From Candidatus Coproplasma stercoravium (GTDB taxonomy: Bacteria; Bacillota; Clostridia; Christensenellales; Borkfalkiaceae), in contig DVFR01000046.1 of NCBI GenBank assembly GCA_018713165.1, positions 70,637 through 115,989 of the forward strand: 45,353 nt of DNA. The letters run 5' to 3'. This document shows, piece after piece, positions 14,433 to 22,665 of the stretch. Under the pieces are notes generated by a model. That model was not told the DNA's origin. It searched no databases and worked only from the letters and a program-made list of their open reading frames with translations. The stretch's first letter is position 1. Every line of letters starts with the position of its first letter. The translations under genes were made by a program, and so were the position numbers.

Positions 14433-15233
14433 TCATATTTTATAAAAATGTGTATCAAATGGTATGCGCTGTAAAACGCGTTCCATGCAGGAAAATATAC
14501 AGTCACACTTATTTTTTGCATGTTTTTCATCAAAAAAAACGTGTTTTCTGCTTCCGCTGAAATACTCTGCAACAGTTTTGTCTGTAGTTACTATATTTGT
14601 GCTGCATTCCATGTTGCGCAGTTCTGCAAGCGTGTTTATGAATATTCCGTTAGGGAAAGCGTCCTTTACCTGAGCTTTTACGCTTTCGTCTGAAGGGGAT
14701 AGGGATATAAATGTGTAGTCGTACCCGAATTGTTCCTCAGCACTTACTCGCAACTTATCATAGTCGGTTGTTATCTGAAAGAAAAGTGTATCGTTCGGTA
14801 TGCAGTCGACGGCGATGAGCGGCACATAGTTTGCCTCGGCAATAGCTCTGAAAGATGTCAGATTTGTATTATATGCGATTATGGCGTCTGCCTGCTCAAT
14901 CCTACGGTAGGGCGGTCTGCATAAAATTATCCCGTATTTATCAGCAGGGAAAACATCAGAAAGGCACTTTGTAAAATATTCAAATTCGCCGCCGTAAAGG
15001 GCGCTGTCGTTCTCGCCAGAAAGGAGAGCAATCAGCTTGAAATCGGGCGTGGAACGCAGATTTTTGGCAAAAGCTGCGGGCTTGTAATTATAAAGATTTA
15101 TAATATGTAGCACTCGTTGTCTCGTCTCTGCACTTATTGATTTATCGGTGCGGTTGTTGATTATGTACGAAACCGTAGCGGCAGAGACGCCTGCTTCTCT
15201 AGCTATATCATGTATGGTGACTTTCTTTTCCAT
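14433..15233 (-). CDS. Short LacI-family regulator of the glucan operon
   Basis: The 266-aa protein starts MEKKVTIHDIAREAGVSAATVSYIIN, a clear LacI helix-turn-helix, with the hinge near residues 50-60. The sensor domain is only about 200 residues, against 270 in most of the family, and lacks the usual ICxxDxxAxG and VxGFDD motifs, so it is a divergent or shortened version. It lies between the lipoprotein gene and the GH13-ABC-phosphorylase operon, divergent from the latter. No ribosome binding site exists: a perfect TTGACA-17-TATAAT promoter puts the transcript start at or within a base of the ATG, so it should be leaderless. Likely target: GTTAATCGGTTAAC. Confidence 0.85.
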   Translation of the reverse strand: MEKKVTIHDIAREAGVSAATVSYIINNRTDKSISAETRQRVLHIINLYNYKPAAFAKNLRSTPDFKLIALLSGENDSALYGGEFEYFTKCLSDVFPADKYGIILCRPPYRRIEQADAIIAYNTNLTSFRAIAEANYVPLIAVDCIPNDTLFFQITTDYDKLRVSAEEQFGYDYTFISLSPSDESVKAQVKDAFPNGIFINTLAELRNMECSTNIVTTDKTVAEYFSGSRKHVFFDEKHAKNKCDCIFSCMERVLQRIPFDTHFYKI

Positions 15234-15239
15234 AGCGCA

Positions 15240-15268
15240 ATTATAACAGTGAAAAAATTATTTGTCAA
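15240..15268 (-). promoter_or_regulatory. Consensus promoter of the second LacI gene
   Basis: On the minus strand TTGACA (15263-15268) and TATAAT (15240-15245) are exactly 17 bases apart. Only six bases separate the -10 from the ATG, which implies a leaderless mRNA. Confidence 0.8.
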
Positions 15269-15302
15269 TCAACAATGTATCAAATTGGTTAAAGGATTAA
15301 AC

Positions 15303-16982
15303 ATGAATGAATTAGCAATGCAACACATACCTGAGTCAAAATATTGTTTTGCCATAAATTCAAACACGATGGCGATCAGGTTGCGTGTGAGCAAGGAAGA
15401 TTTCCCCGATAAGATAGAGGTTGTTTATGGCGGAAAGTATGAATATGCCAAGACGCAATACTCGGTAACCATGGAAAGAAGCTATGAGGACAGATTGTTC
15501 GCTTGGTATACGGCATATATAACTTTGGATGATGTACGGTTCGTATATATATTCAAAATCACTGAAGAAGGTAAGGTTAGCTATTTTTCAGAAGACGGCC
15601 TTACAGATAAATTTGACTTTGTTTTAAGTTTTTATAACTGCTTTCAGCTCGCATACATAAATGAGGCGGATGTTATGGAGCCCGTTGAGTGGATGAAGAC
15701 GGCGGTATTTTATCAGATATTCGTCGAACGCTTTTTTATGGGTGACGAGGGCAAGTCTAAAACTTATATAAATATGAAATGGGGCGAACTACCTACTCCC
15801 AAAAGCTTTGCAGGTGGAGATTTGGAAGGGATAATACAAAAACTCGACTATTTAAAAGAGTTAGGCGTTAACGCGCTCTATTTAACGCCGATTTTTCAAT
15901 CGGTTTCCAACCACAAGTATGATATAAGCGATTACTATAAAATCGACGAACATTTCGGCGATAAAGAAACATTCAGAAGGCTTGTAGAAGGTGCGCATTC
16001 GCGCGGCATAAAAGTCGTATTGGATGCAGTGTTCAATCATTGCAGCAAGGAAATAGCGCAGTTTCAGGATGTTATAAAAAATGGCAAAAATTCGCAATAT
16101 TTCGATTGGTTTGTTGTTCACGGGGATAAAGTCGACTGTGAAAACGTAAATTACGAATGTTTTGCCTCCTGCGCGTATATGCCCAAATGGAACACCTCCA
16201 ACAAGGCGGTGCAGGATTATCTGATAGGTATTGCAACCTATTGGATAAAGGAGTATAATATAGACGGTTGGCGATTGGACGTATCGGATGAAATTTCGCA
16301 CGAATTCTGGCGCGATTTCAGAAGAGCGGTAAAGGCTGTAAAGTCTGACTGCGTTCTGATAGGTGAAAACTGGCATGACGCCAATGCATATCTTCACGGC
16401 GACCAGTACGACAGCATAATGAACTATGCTTTTACAAAAGCCTGCCTTGATTTTTATTGTTTCGGAAATTTCAATACGAAGCAGTTTGCCGATAAACTCA
16501 ATGAAATACTCATGAGGAACACCGACGCGGTAAACATCATGATGCTCAACCTTCTGGACAGCCACGACACTTACAGGTTTGTGACCGAGGCAAAGAACCG
16601 CGATAAACTCAAAAGTGCGCTCGCCCTGCTGTTTATGTTCGTCGGAGTGCCGTGCATATATTACGGTACGGAAATCGCGCTCGAAGGTAATTTCGATCCC
16701 GATTCGCGCCGCTGTATGGAGTGGGACAGGGTTGGAAAGGAGCGCGACGTAAGTACACTTGTAAATGGGCTCGCCAAGATAAAGACGGGCGGCGGATTTT
16801 CAGATGCAAATATTAAAATAACCGAAAGCGACGGGCTTATAACTGTTGAGCGAAATAATTATAAACTTTCATTTAACGGTAAAATGCCTGTTGAATATAA
16901 ATCAAAAAATGTAATTCTCTCCAACAACTATTCGGGCGGCGAACTCAAAGAAAATGCGTTCGTTCTCGAAAAGCTAAACTAA
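15303..16982 (+). CDS. Cytosolic GH13 alpha-amylase family enzyme (neopullulanase/cyclomaltodextrinase-like)
   Basis: The start is the ATG at 15303 behind AAAGGA; the longer open frame from 15210 overlaps the divergent regulator. Length is 559 aa, without signal peptide. Residues about 1-130 form an N-terminal beta domain like CBM34. The barrel begins at AVFYQIFVERFF. Conserved regions are DAVFNHC (region I), GWRLDVSDE with nucleophile D326 (II), IGENWHD with acid/base E355 (III) and LLDSHD with D422 (IV). This layout fits the neopullulanase/maltogenic amylase group, which cuts imported maltodextrins or cyclodextrins. First gene of the operon that runs to 24897. Confidence 0.9.
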   Translation: MNELAMQHIPESKYCFAINSNTMAIRLRVSKEDFPDKIEVVYGGKYEYAKTQYSVTMERSYEDRLFAWYTAYITLDDVRFVYIFKITEEGKVSYFSEDGLTDKFDFVLSFYNCFQLAYINEADVMEPVEWMKTAVFYQIFVERFFMGDEGKSKTYINMKWGELPTPKSFAGGDLEGIIQKLDYLKELGVNALYLTPIFQSVSNHKYDISDYYKIDEHFGDKETFRRLVEGAHSRGIKVVLDAVFNHCSKEIAQFQDVIKNGKNSQYFDWFVVHGDKVDCENVNYECFASCAYMPKWNTSNKAVQDYLIGIATYWIKEYNIDGWRLDVSDEISHEFWRDFRRAVKAVKSDCVLIGENWHDANAYLHGDQYDSIMNYAFTKACLDFYCFGNFNTKQFADKLNEILMRNTDAVNIMMLNLLDSHDTYRFVTEAKNRDKLKSALALLFMFVGVPCIYYGTEIALEGNFDPDSRRCMEWDRVGKERDVSTLVNGLAKIKTGGGFSDANIKITESDGLITVERNNYKLSFNGKMPVEYKSKNVILSNNYSGGELKENAFVLEKLN

Positions 16983-16998
16983 AAATAAGGGGGAAAGA

Positions 16999-18435
16999 AT
17001 GAAACGCAACACAGTAATAGCGCTCACGTCGCACATTGCGGTGATACTTGCAATAATCATTGCTTTCGGCGTTATAAGCATTGTAACAAAGGATACCAAT
17101 GCCGAGGGTAGCGAGAAGTTCACCGGCGAGATTGAGCGGAATATCACCCTGCGCGTGCTTGAAAATAACACGGCAAAGGAGCGGGGCTATCTTAAAGAGC
17201 TTTTGGACGCCTTCAACGAGGAATATGCCGAATATGGCATAACGGCGGTGGATGCAAATATCGACCAGTACAACGATCTGGAGCAGAGCGGCCCGTTTGG
17301 TTACGGTCCCGACGTACTCTATCAGGCAAACGACGCCATTATGAAGTATGTTGACGGGCATCACATAATGCCTATCCCCGTTGAACAGCTCGACTGTTAT
17401 GAATACATAAGCGAGGAGGCGTGGAGCGCATACACCACCAAAGTTTCAGGTCAGACGTATACCTTTGCCGTGCCTGTCAACATTCAGCAGCCTCTCTTAT
17501 TCTATCGTGATGACCTTCTTCCTGAAAACTGGGAGGAGGAGTGGGACGACGACAAGAACGGCGTGCCCGATATGATAGAATACTGGTCCGATTTATACCG
17601 TTATTCCATGCAGGTGAAAACTGAGAGCGGAGGCGAAAAATACGGCTATATGCAGTCGCTCTGTGACAGTTATTTCTCTTTGGGCTATCTCTTTACCTAC
17701 GGTGCATATGTGTTCGGTGGTGAAAACGGGACTGATACATATGACATAGGAATAGATAACGGCGACAGTTATATAGGCGCGAGGATAATCCGTCAGCTTG
17801 CCTCGGCGATGAATATGGAGTGCACTGAGTTCACTGTCAGCGATAACAGATATTCGCGCATGGCGTCTGGCACATATTTTGCTACCATGACAACGCCCGA
17901 TGTATATACGATGTTTATAACTGAAATGGTTAAAGCAGGCTATACGGAAGAATATGCGCGCGAACATGTAAAAATGGTCGATGTGCCCAAACTTCCCGTA
18001 AGCGGTGACCTGACCGATGAAAGCCAGGGTTTTGTGGATATGACCGTTATGGGCGGCGTAAATGGCTATGCAATAAGCTCCTATACAGACTACCCCAATG
18101 CCGCGCTTGCGTTTGTAAACTTTGCCACGAGCTACGAAATGATCAAAACACGTTGCGAAATGCTCGGAATATCTCCTGCCCGCAGCGACATAGTGGAGGA
18201 ACTCGGCGGGCTCGATGAGACGATAAGCGACAACTTAAACAGCGGTTCGATATATGTAATGCCCAGTGTAAAGGCAACTTCGCAGATATGGTCGCCGCTT
18301 GAAACGTTCTTCTCGCTGATTGCAGGGGATATACTCGAAAACCGAAACGTCTATGCAACCGATGAGGCGTTAAAACAGGGGCTTTCAAGTGTAAATCAAC
18401 AGGTGTATGATGCCATTCATACGCTTGCGGGTTAA
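16999..18435 (+). CDS. Maltose/maltodextrin ABC transporter, substrate-binding protein
   Basis: The 478-aa protein has an N-terminal hydrophobic segment (about 8-30) and then a family 1 extracellular solute-binding domain (ITLRVLENNTAKERGYLKELLDAFNEE; YGPDVLYQANDAIMKYVDGHHIMPI; TYTFAVPVNIQQPLLFYRDDLLP; PNAALAFVNFATSYE). There is no lipobox cysteine, so it is probably held by its uncleaved signal anchor, which is unusual for Bacillota. The start follows AAGGGGGAAAG, 16 bases after the amylase. It is followed at once by two permease genes and an ATPase gene. Substrate assigned from context. Confidence 0.88.
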   Translation: MKRNTVIALTSHIAVILAIIIAFGVISIVTKDTNAEGSEKFTGEIERNITLRVLENNTAKERGYLKELLDAFNEEYAEYGITAVDANIDQYNDLEQSGPFGYGPDVLYQANDAIMKYVDGHHIMPIPVEQLDCYEYISEEAWSAYTTKVSGQTYTFAVPVNIQQPLLFYRDDLLPENWEEEWDDDKNGVPDMIEYWSDLYRYSMQVKTESGGEKYGYMQSLCDSYFSLGYLFTYGAYVFGGENGTDTYDIGIDNGDSYIGARIIRQLASAMNMECTEFTVSDNRYSRMASGTYFATMTTPDVYTMFITEMVKAGYTEEYAREHVKMVDVPKLPVSGDLTDESQGFVDMTVMGGVNGYAISSYTDYPNAALAFVNFATSYEMIKTRCEMLGISPARSDIVEELGGLDETISDNLNSGSIYVMPSVKATSQIWSPLETFFSLIAGDILENRNVYATDEALKQGLSSVNQQVYDAIHTLAG

Positions 18436-18456
18436 ACCTCGGATAAGGAGGAAAAT

Positions 18457-19863
18457 ATGGAAAATGTAAAGAGTAAAATAGGCGGCTTTTTTACGGGTAT
18501 AGGAAGAGGAGTGGTAAACTTTTTTAAGTCCATTCCTTCAAAGCTCAAATCAAAGTTTGCAGGTGCAAAGGAGATAATAACCCAGGGCAACATAAAAGTT
18601 GGTGCCTCTATGTGTATTATGGGGCTCGGTCAGCTTTTATATAAGCAGTGGACAAAAGGCACGCTGTTTATACTGTTGCAGATAGCATTTATCGCCTATT
18701 TCATAACCCGCGGAGGCGAAGACTTGTTCGGGTTGTTTACCCTCGGTCAGGTCAAGGGCGACGCGTGGTATGGCATAGAGGGCGACAACTCCATAGTCAT
18801 GATGCTCATGGGATTGCTTGCCGTCGTTATGATAGGCTTCTATATTGCGTTGTATGTTACCAACGTGAAGGATGTTTATCGTACACAGTGCGCCGAGGAC
18901 ACCTTAAAGGGAGTACCCACATTCAAGAGCGAGCTCAAATCTCTGCTCGATAAAAACTTCTACAAGACGGCGCTCATACTCCCGTTGGTAGGTGTTTGTG
19001 TGTTTTCCATACTTCCCATAGTTTTCATGATACTCATTGCCTTCACAAACTATGGCGGCACTACAGTTCCTCCTGAACTTGTCGACTGGGTAGGGCTTGA
19101 AAACTTTGGGAACCTCATCTCGCTCGGCGATCTTTCCGCCACTTTCTTTAAAATATTTGGTTGGAATCTTCTATGGGCGGTGCTTTCAACATTCATCAAT
19201 TACTTCGCGGGATTGGGACTTGCACTTCTCCTCAATAAAAAGTGCGTCAAGGGCAAGGCGTTTTGGCGCGCGTTTCCCATACTTGCCTATGCCATACCCG
19301 GCTTTATAACTTTATTGGGTTTCAAGTTTATGTTCTCCTATGGCGGCCCGATAAACTACTACATTCAAGAGGCGGGCGGCGAGGCGATAGGCTTTTTGGC
19401 GGTCAATTCAAAGTGGACTGCAAGGTTTATAGGTCTTGGCGTAAACGCATGGATAAGCATCCCCTCCACAATGCTTCTTGCAACGGGCATACTCTCCAAC
19501 ATAAATACTGACCTGTACGAGGCGGCAAGGGTAGACGGCGCAAGTGCATGGAAACAGTTTATAAAAATCACTCTTCCTTACGTTATATTTGCAACCACGC
19601 CTGTGCTTATAACACAGTTTATAAATAACTTCAATAACTTCGGCGTGTTCTACTTCCTGCGCGACGGTGTAATATCCGATGGATACTACCTCGCTAATAA
19701 CACGGATTTGCTCATAAACTGGCTGTACAGAATGTCGATAGATAATAACTATTACTCCATCGGCGCGGCGATAAGTCTGATAATATTCATAGTCACTTCT
19801 ATAATCTCGCTCGTCGTATACGTTCTGTCGCCCGCATATAAACAGGAGGAAACGTTCAGATGA
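18457..19863 (+). CDS. Maltodextrin ABC transporter permease, MalF type
   Basis: The 468-aa membrane protein begins with an amphipathic N-terminus (VVNFFKSIPSKLKSKF), has early helices near 48-80 and 113-140, then the core permease of six helices. The cytoplasmic EAA loop reads EAARVDGASAWKQFIKITLPYV and contacts the ATPase. The long N-terminal extension matches MalF-type CUT1 permeases. The start follows AAGGAGG; the last four bases overlap the next gene (ATGA). Confidence 0.93.
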   Translation: MENVKSKIGGFFTGIGRGVVNFFKSIPSKLKSKFAGAKEIITQGNIKVGASMCIMGLGQLLYKQWTKGTLFILLQIAFIAYFITRGGEDLFGLFTLGQVKGDAWYGIEGDNSIVMMLMGLLAVVMIGFYIALYVTNVKDVYRTQCAEDTLKGVPTFKSELKSLLDKNFYKTALILPLVGVCVFSILPIVFMILIAFTNYGGTTVPPELVDWVGLENFGNLISLGDLSATFFKIFGWNLLWAVLSTFINYFAGLGLALLLNKKCVKGKAFWRAFPILAYAIPGFITLLGFKFMFSYGGPINYYIQEAGGEAIGFLAVNSKWTARFIGLGVNAWISIPSTMLLATGILSNINTDLYEAARVDGASAWKQFIKITLPYVIFATTPVLITQFINNFNNFGVFYFLRDGVISDGYYLANNTDLLINWLYRMSIDNNYYSIGAAISLIIFIVTSIISLVVYVLSPAYKQEETFR

Positions 19864-20711
19864 AAAACAGCAAAGTTGTAAAGGCAAGAAGCAAAAAGGT
19901 CTTGAATGTAATAATTACATACTGCATACTGCTGATTGTTGCCTTCATTTTCTTCTTCCCTTGCCTGTGGCTGATCCTCGCATCGTTCTCCAAATCGGGC
20001 TCAATATACTCGTTCGACGGTTTCTTTCCTACGGAATTCAGCCTCGACACGTTTGAGCTTCTGTTTACCGACACGGTTATGTACAACTATCCCAAGTGGT
20101 TTTTGAACACGCTGTTCATCGCTACGATGAGCTGTATTCTTGGAACGCTGTTCACAATACTTACGGCTTATGTAATGTCGCGCTTCCGCTTCAAAACGCG
20201 CAAGGCGATGATGAAGGGCACTCTTGTTCTGGGAATGTTCCCCTCGTTCATGGGCACCATCGCCGTATACCTGATGATGACGCAGTTCAACCTTATCAAT
20301 CAGCAGTGGGGGCTGATACTCATCTATGCAGGCACCGCGCCCATGGGATATTTAACGCAGAAGGGCTTTTTTGATACCATTCCGTATTCCATAGATGAGG
20401 CGGCAAGAATTGACGGGGCTTCCAACTTCACGGTGTTTATAAAGTTTATTCTTCCGCTCTCCAAACCCATACTCGTATATACCGCGCTCACATCGTTTGC
20501 GTGGCCGTGGAGCGACTTCATTCTCCCCAAAATGCTGCTCATCGACCAAGATTTGTACACGGTGGCTGTAGGACTCATGTCGCTCGACGAAACGCAGTTC
20601 TCGCGCTTTGCTGCGGGTTCAATCATAATCGCAATACCCATAATCGTGTTGTATTTCTGCCTTGTCAAATATATGATAAACGGCATGTCCGCAGGCGCGG
20701 TAAAGGAGTAA
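19860..20711 (+). CDS. Maltodextrin ABC transporter permease, MalG type
   Basis: The 283-aa permease has six helices and the EAA loop DEAARIDGASNFTVFIKFILPLSKP. Its length and start (YCILLIVAFIFFFPCLWLILASF) are typical of MalG-type CUT1 subunits. It overlaps the MalF-type gene by four bases and is followed three bases later by the ATPase gene, so stoichiometric coupled translation is likely. Confidence 0.94.
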   Translation: MKNSKVVKARSKKVLNVIITYCILLIVAFIFFFPCLWLILASFSKSGSIYSFDGFFPTEFSLDTFELLFTDTVMYNYPKWFLNTLFIATMSCILGTLFTILTAYVMSRFRFKTRKAMMKGTLVLGMFPSFMGTIAVYLMMTQFNLINQQWGLILIYAGTAPMGYLTQKGFFDTIPYSIDEAARIDGASNFTVFIKFILPLSKPILVYTALTSFAWPWSDFILPKMLLIDQDLYTVAVGLMSLDETQFSRFAAGSIIIAIPIIVLYFCLVKYMINGMSAGAVKE

Positions 20712-20714
20712 ACA

Positions 20715-22658
20715 ATGGCTGATTTAAGTTTGAAACACATATACAAAGTTTATCCCAACGGCACAAAGGCTGTAAACGACTTCAATATGCAGATAGCCGA
20801 CAAGGAGTTTATAGTCTTTGTCGGCCCGTCGGGGTGCGGCAAGTCGACGGTGCTCAGAATGATAGCCGGACTTGAACCCATAACCGCGGGAGAACTCAAA
20901 ATAGGCGACGTCGTCGTCAACGAGCTTGAGCCCAAGGACAGGGATATAGCAATGGTGTTCCAGAACTATGCTCTCTATCCGCACATGACTATCTACGAAA
21001 ATATTGCCTTTGGTCTGCGTATGCGCAGAATTCCCGATATTAAAAAGGATAAGGATGGCAATATCGTCCGCGATAAAAACGGCGAGCCGATAAAGGTCAT
21101 GCGCAAATACAATAAAGCCGAGCTCGATGCAAAGGTTAATGAGGCGGCAGAGGTGCTGGGCATAACCGACTATTTAAAGCGCAAGCCTAAGGAGATGTCG
21201 GGCGGTCAGCGCCAGCGTGTAGCTTTAGGCCGCGCCATCGTGCGCGAACCAAAGGTAATGCTTTTGGACGAACCTCTCTCCAACCTCGACGCAAAGCTCC
21301 GCACGCAGATGAGGAGCGAAATCGTAAAGTTGCACAAAAAGCTCAACACCACGTTCATCTATGTAACGCACGACCAGGTCGAAGCTATGACTATGGGTAC
21401 GCGCATAGTAGTAATGAAGGCGGGCTATATTCAGCAGATAGATACCCCCAAAAATCTGTATAAATATCCGGGAAATAAATTTGTAGCGGGCTTTATCGGT
21501 ACGCCGCAGATGAATTTCTTCGAGGGTACTTTAAAGAAGGTCGGTGACGAGGTCATAATCGATTTTGCCAACTCCGACGCAAAGATTACCGTTCCATATT
21601 CAATGATGATGAAGACTATGCCATTGTATTTAAATGGCGATAAAACGGTAATAATAGGTCTGCGCGCCGAAGATGTATCTCTTGACCCTGAAAAAGTGGA
21701 AAAGAGCACGGCAAAGATAAAGGTCAAAATCTCCCATACCGAGGAACTCGGCACAGAAACGCTGGTCTACGGCGACATAGACATGAACGGCAACGGCTTC
21801 GACGACACGGGCACGCGAATAATAATCAAAGCCGGCGGATTTAAGGACTATAAGACGGACGATATTTTAGAGGCGGCGCTCGATATAACTGCAATTCATC
21901 TCTTCGACAAGGAGACGGAGGAAAGTATACTTCCCCGCATACCGCAGTATAACTTCTTGGATTGCGTAAGCAAGGATGGGAAATTACAGTTCTGTAATGT
22001 GGAAATTGTCATTCCTCCTGCGATTTCATTGTCTGATGGCAACTACCATCTGTTGGTTCCGCCCGCGGCAATAACTTTGGAAGGCAATATCTCCGCCGAA
22101 GTTGTCGGGTGTGAGGAGATAAACGGGCAGGTACTTGTTTCGTTAGATATAGGCGGCAGACGGCTGTTTGCTCTTACCGATAAATCTGTTGAAAACGGAA
22201 AAACTACAATAAAGGTCGATTTGAAGAGTATAGCTCTGTATAAAGATGGCGAAAATGTAGTCTCGCCCATGCCTATGTTAAACACCATGAACGGCACGTT
22301 TGCAATGGTGAAAAACGGAAAGGTGCGCAGTTACTATGCCGTGATCGGCGGTAAGCAGCTTGCCGTTCCCGAACAGATTTATCTTAAAATGTTTGCTGCG
22401 CTTTCGGGCAGAAAAGTTTATAATACTTCATTCGATTACGAATGGTCGCCCTATGATATAGCAATCTCCAATGACGGCATAGAGGGCGAAGTTGTTGAGG
22501 TGCTCGACTATGGTACTGAGCAGTTCGCCAAAGTAAATGCGGCAGGCTCGACTCTCTACATAAAGACGGATAAGCCCGTATCGGGCAAAGTGCATATTAG
22601 TCCCGACGTGTCGGCTGTAGGCGTGGTTGAAAAGACGCGCGGCATAAAAATAGTATAA
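20715..22658 (+). CDS. Sugar ABC transporter ATPase (MsmX/UgpC type) with a long extra C-terminal part
   Basis: The nucleotide-binding domain is complete: Walker A GPSGCGKST (37-45), Q-loop Q83, signature MSGGQ (161-165), Walker B VMLLDE (E186) and H-loop H219. Two features are odd. About 30 charged residues (near 107-138, KKDKDGNIVRDKNGEP) are inserted before the signature, in the helical subdomain that touches the permease. And after the usual TOBE-type regulatory domain (to about residue 400) roughly 245 residues follow, with SAEVVGCEEINGQVLVSLDI and EVVEVLDYGTEQFAKVNA suggesting further TOBE/OB-like folds. MsmX-type ATPases are near 370 aa; this one is 647. It energises the permease pair just upstream. 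Confidence 0.92.
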   Translation: MADLSLKHIYKVYPNGTKAVNDFNMQIADKEFIVFVGPSGCGKSTVLRMIAGLEPITAGELKIGDVVVNELEPKDRDIAMVFQNYALYPHMTIYENIAFGLRMRRIPDIKKDKDGNIVRDKNGEPIKVMRKYNKAELDAKVNEAAEVLGITDYLKRKPKEMSGGQRQRVALGRAIVREPKVMLLDEPLSNLDAKLRTQMRSEIVKLHKKLNTTFIYVTHDQVEAMTMGTRIVVMKAGYIQQIDTPKNLYKYPGNKFVAGFIGTPQMNFFEGTLKKVGDEVIIDFANSDAKITVPYSMMMKTMPLYLNGDKTVIIGLRAEDVSLDPEKVEKSTAKIKVKISHTEELGTETLVYGDIDMNGNGFDDTGTRIIIKAGGFKDYKTDDILEAALDITAIHLFDKETEESILPRIPQYNFLDCVSKDGKLQFCNVEIVIPPAISLSDGNYHLLVPPAAITLEGNISAEVVGCEEINGQVLVSLDIGGRRLFALTDKSVENGKTTIKVDLKSIALYKDGENVVSPMPMLNTMNGTFAMVKNGKVRSYYAVIGGKQLAVPEQIYLKMFAALSGRKVYNTSFDYEWSPYDIAISNDGIEGEVVEVLDYGTEQFAKVNAAGSTLYIKTDKPVSGKVHISPDVSAVGVVEKTRGIKIV

Positions 22659-22665
22659 GAATTAA

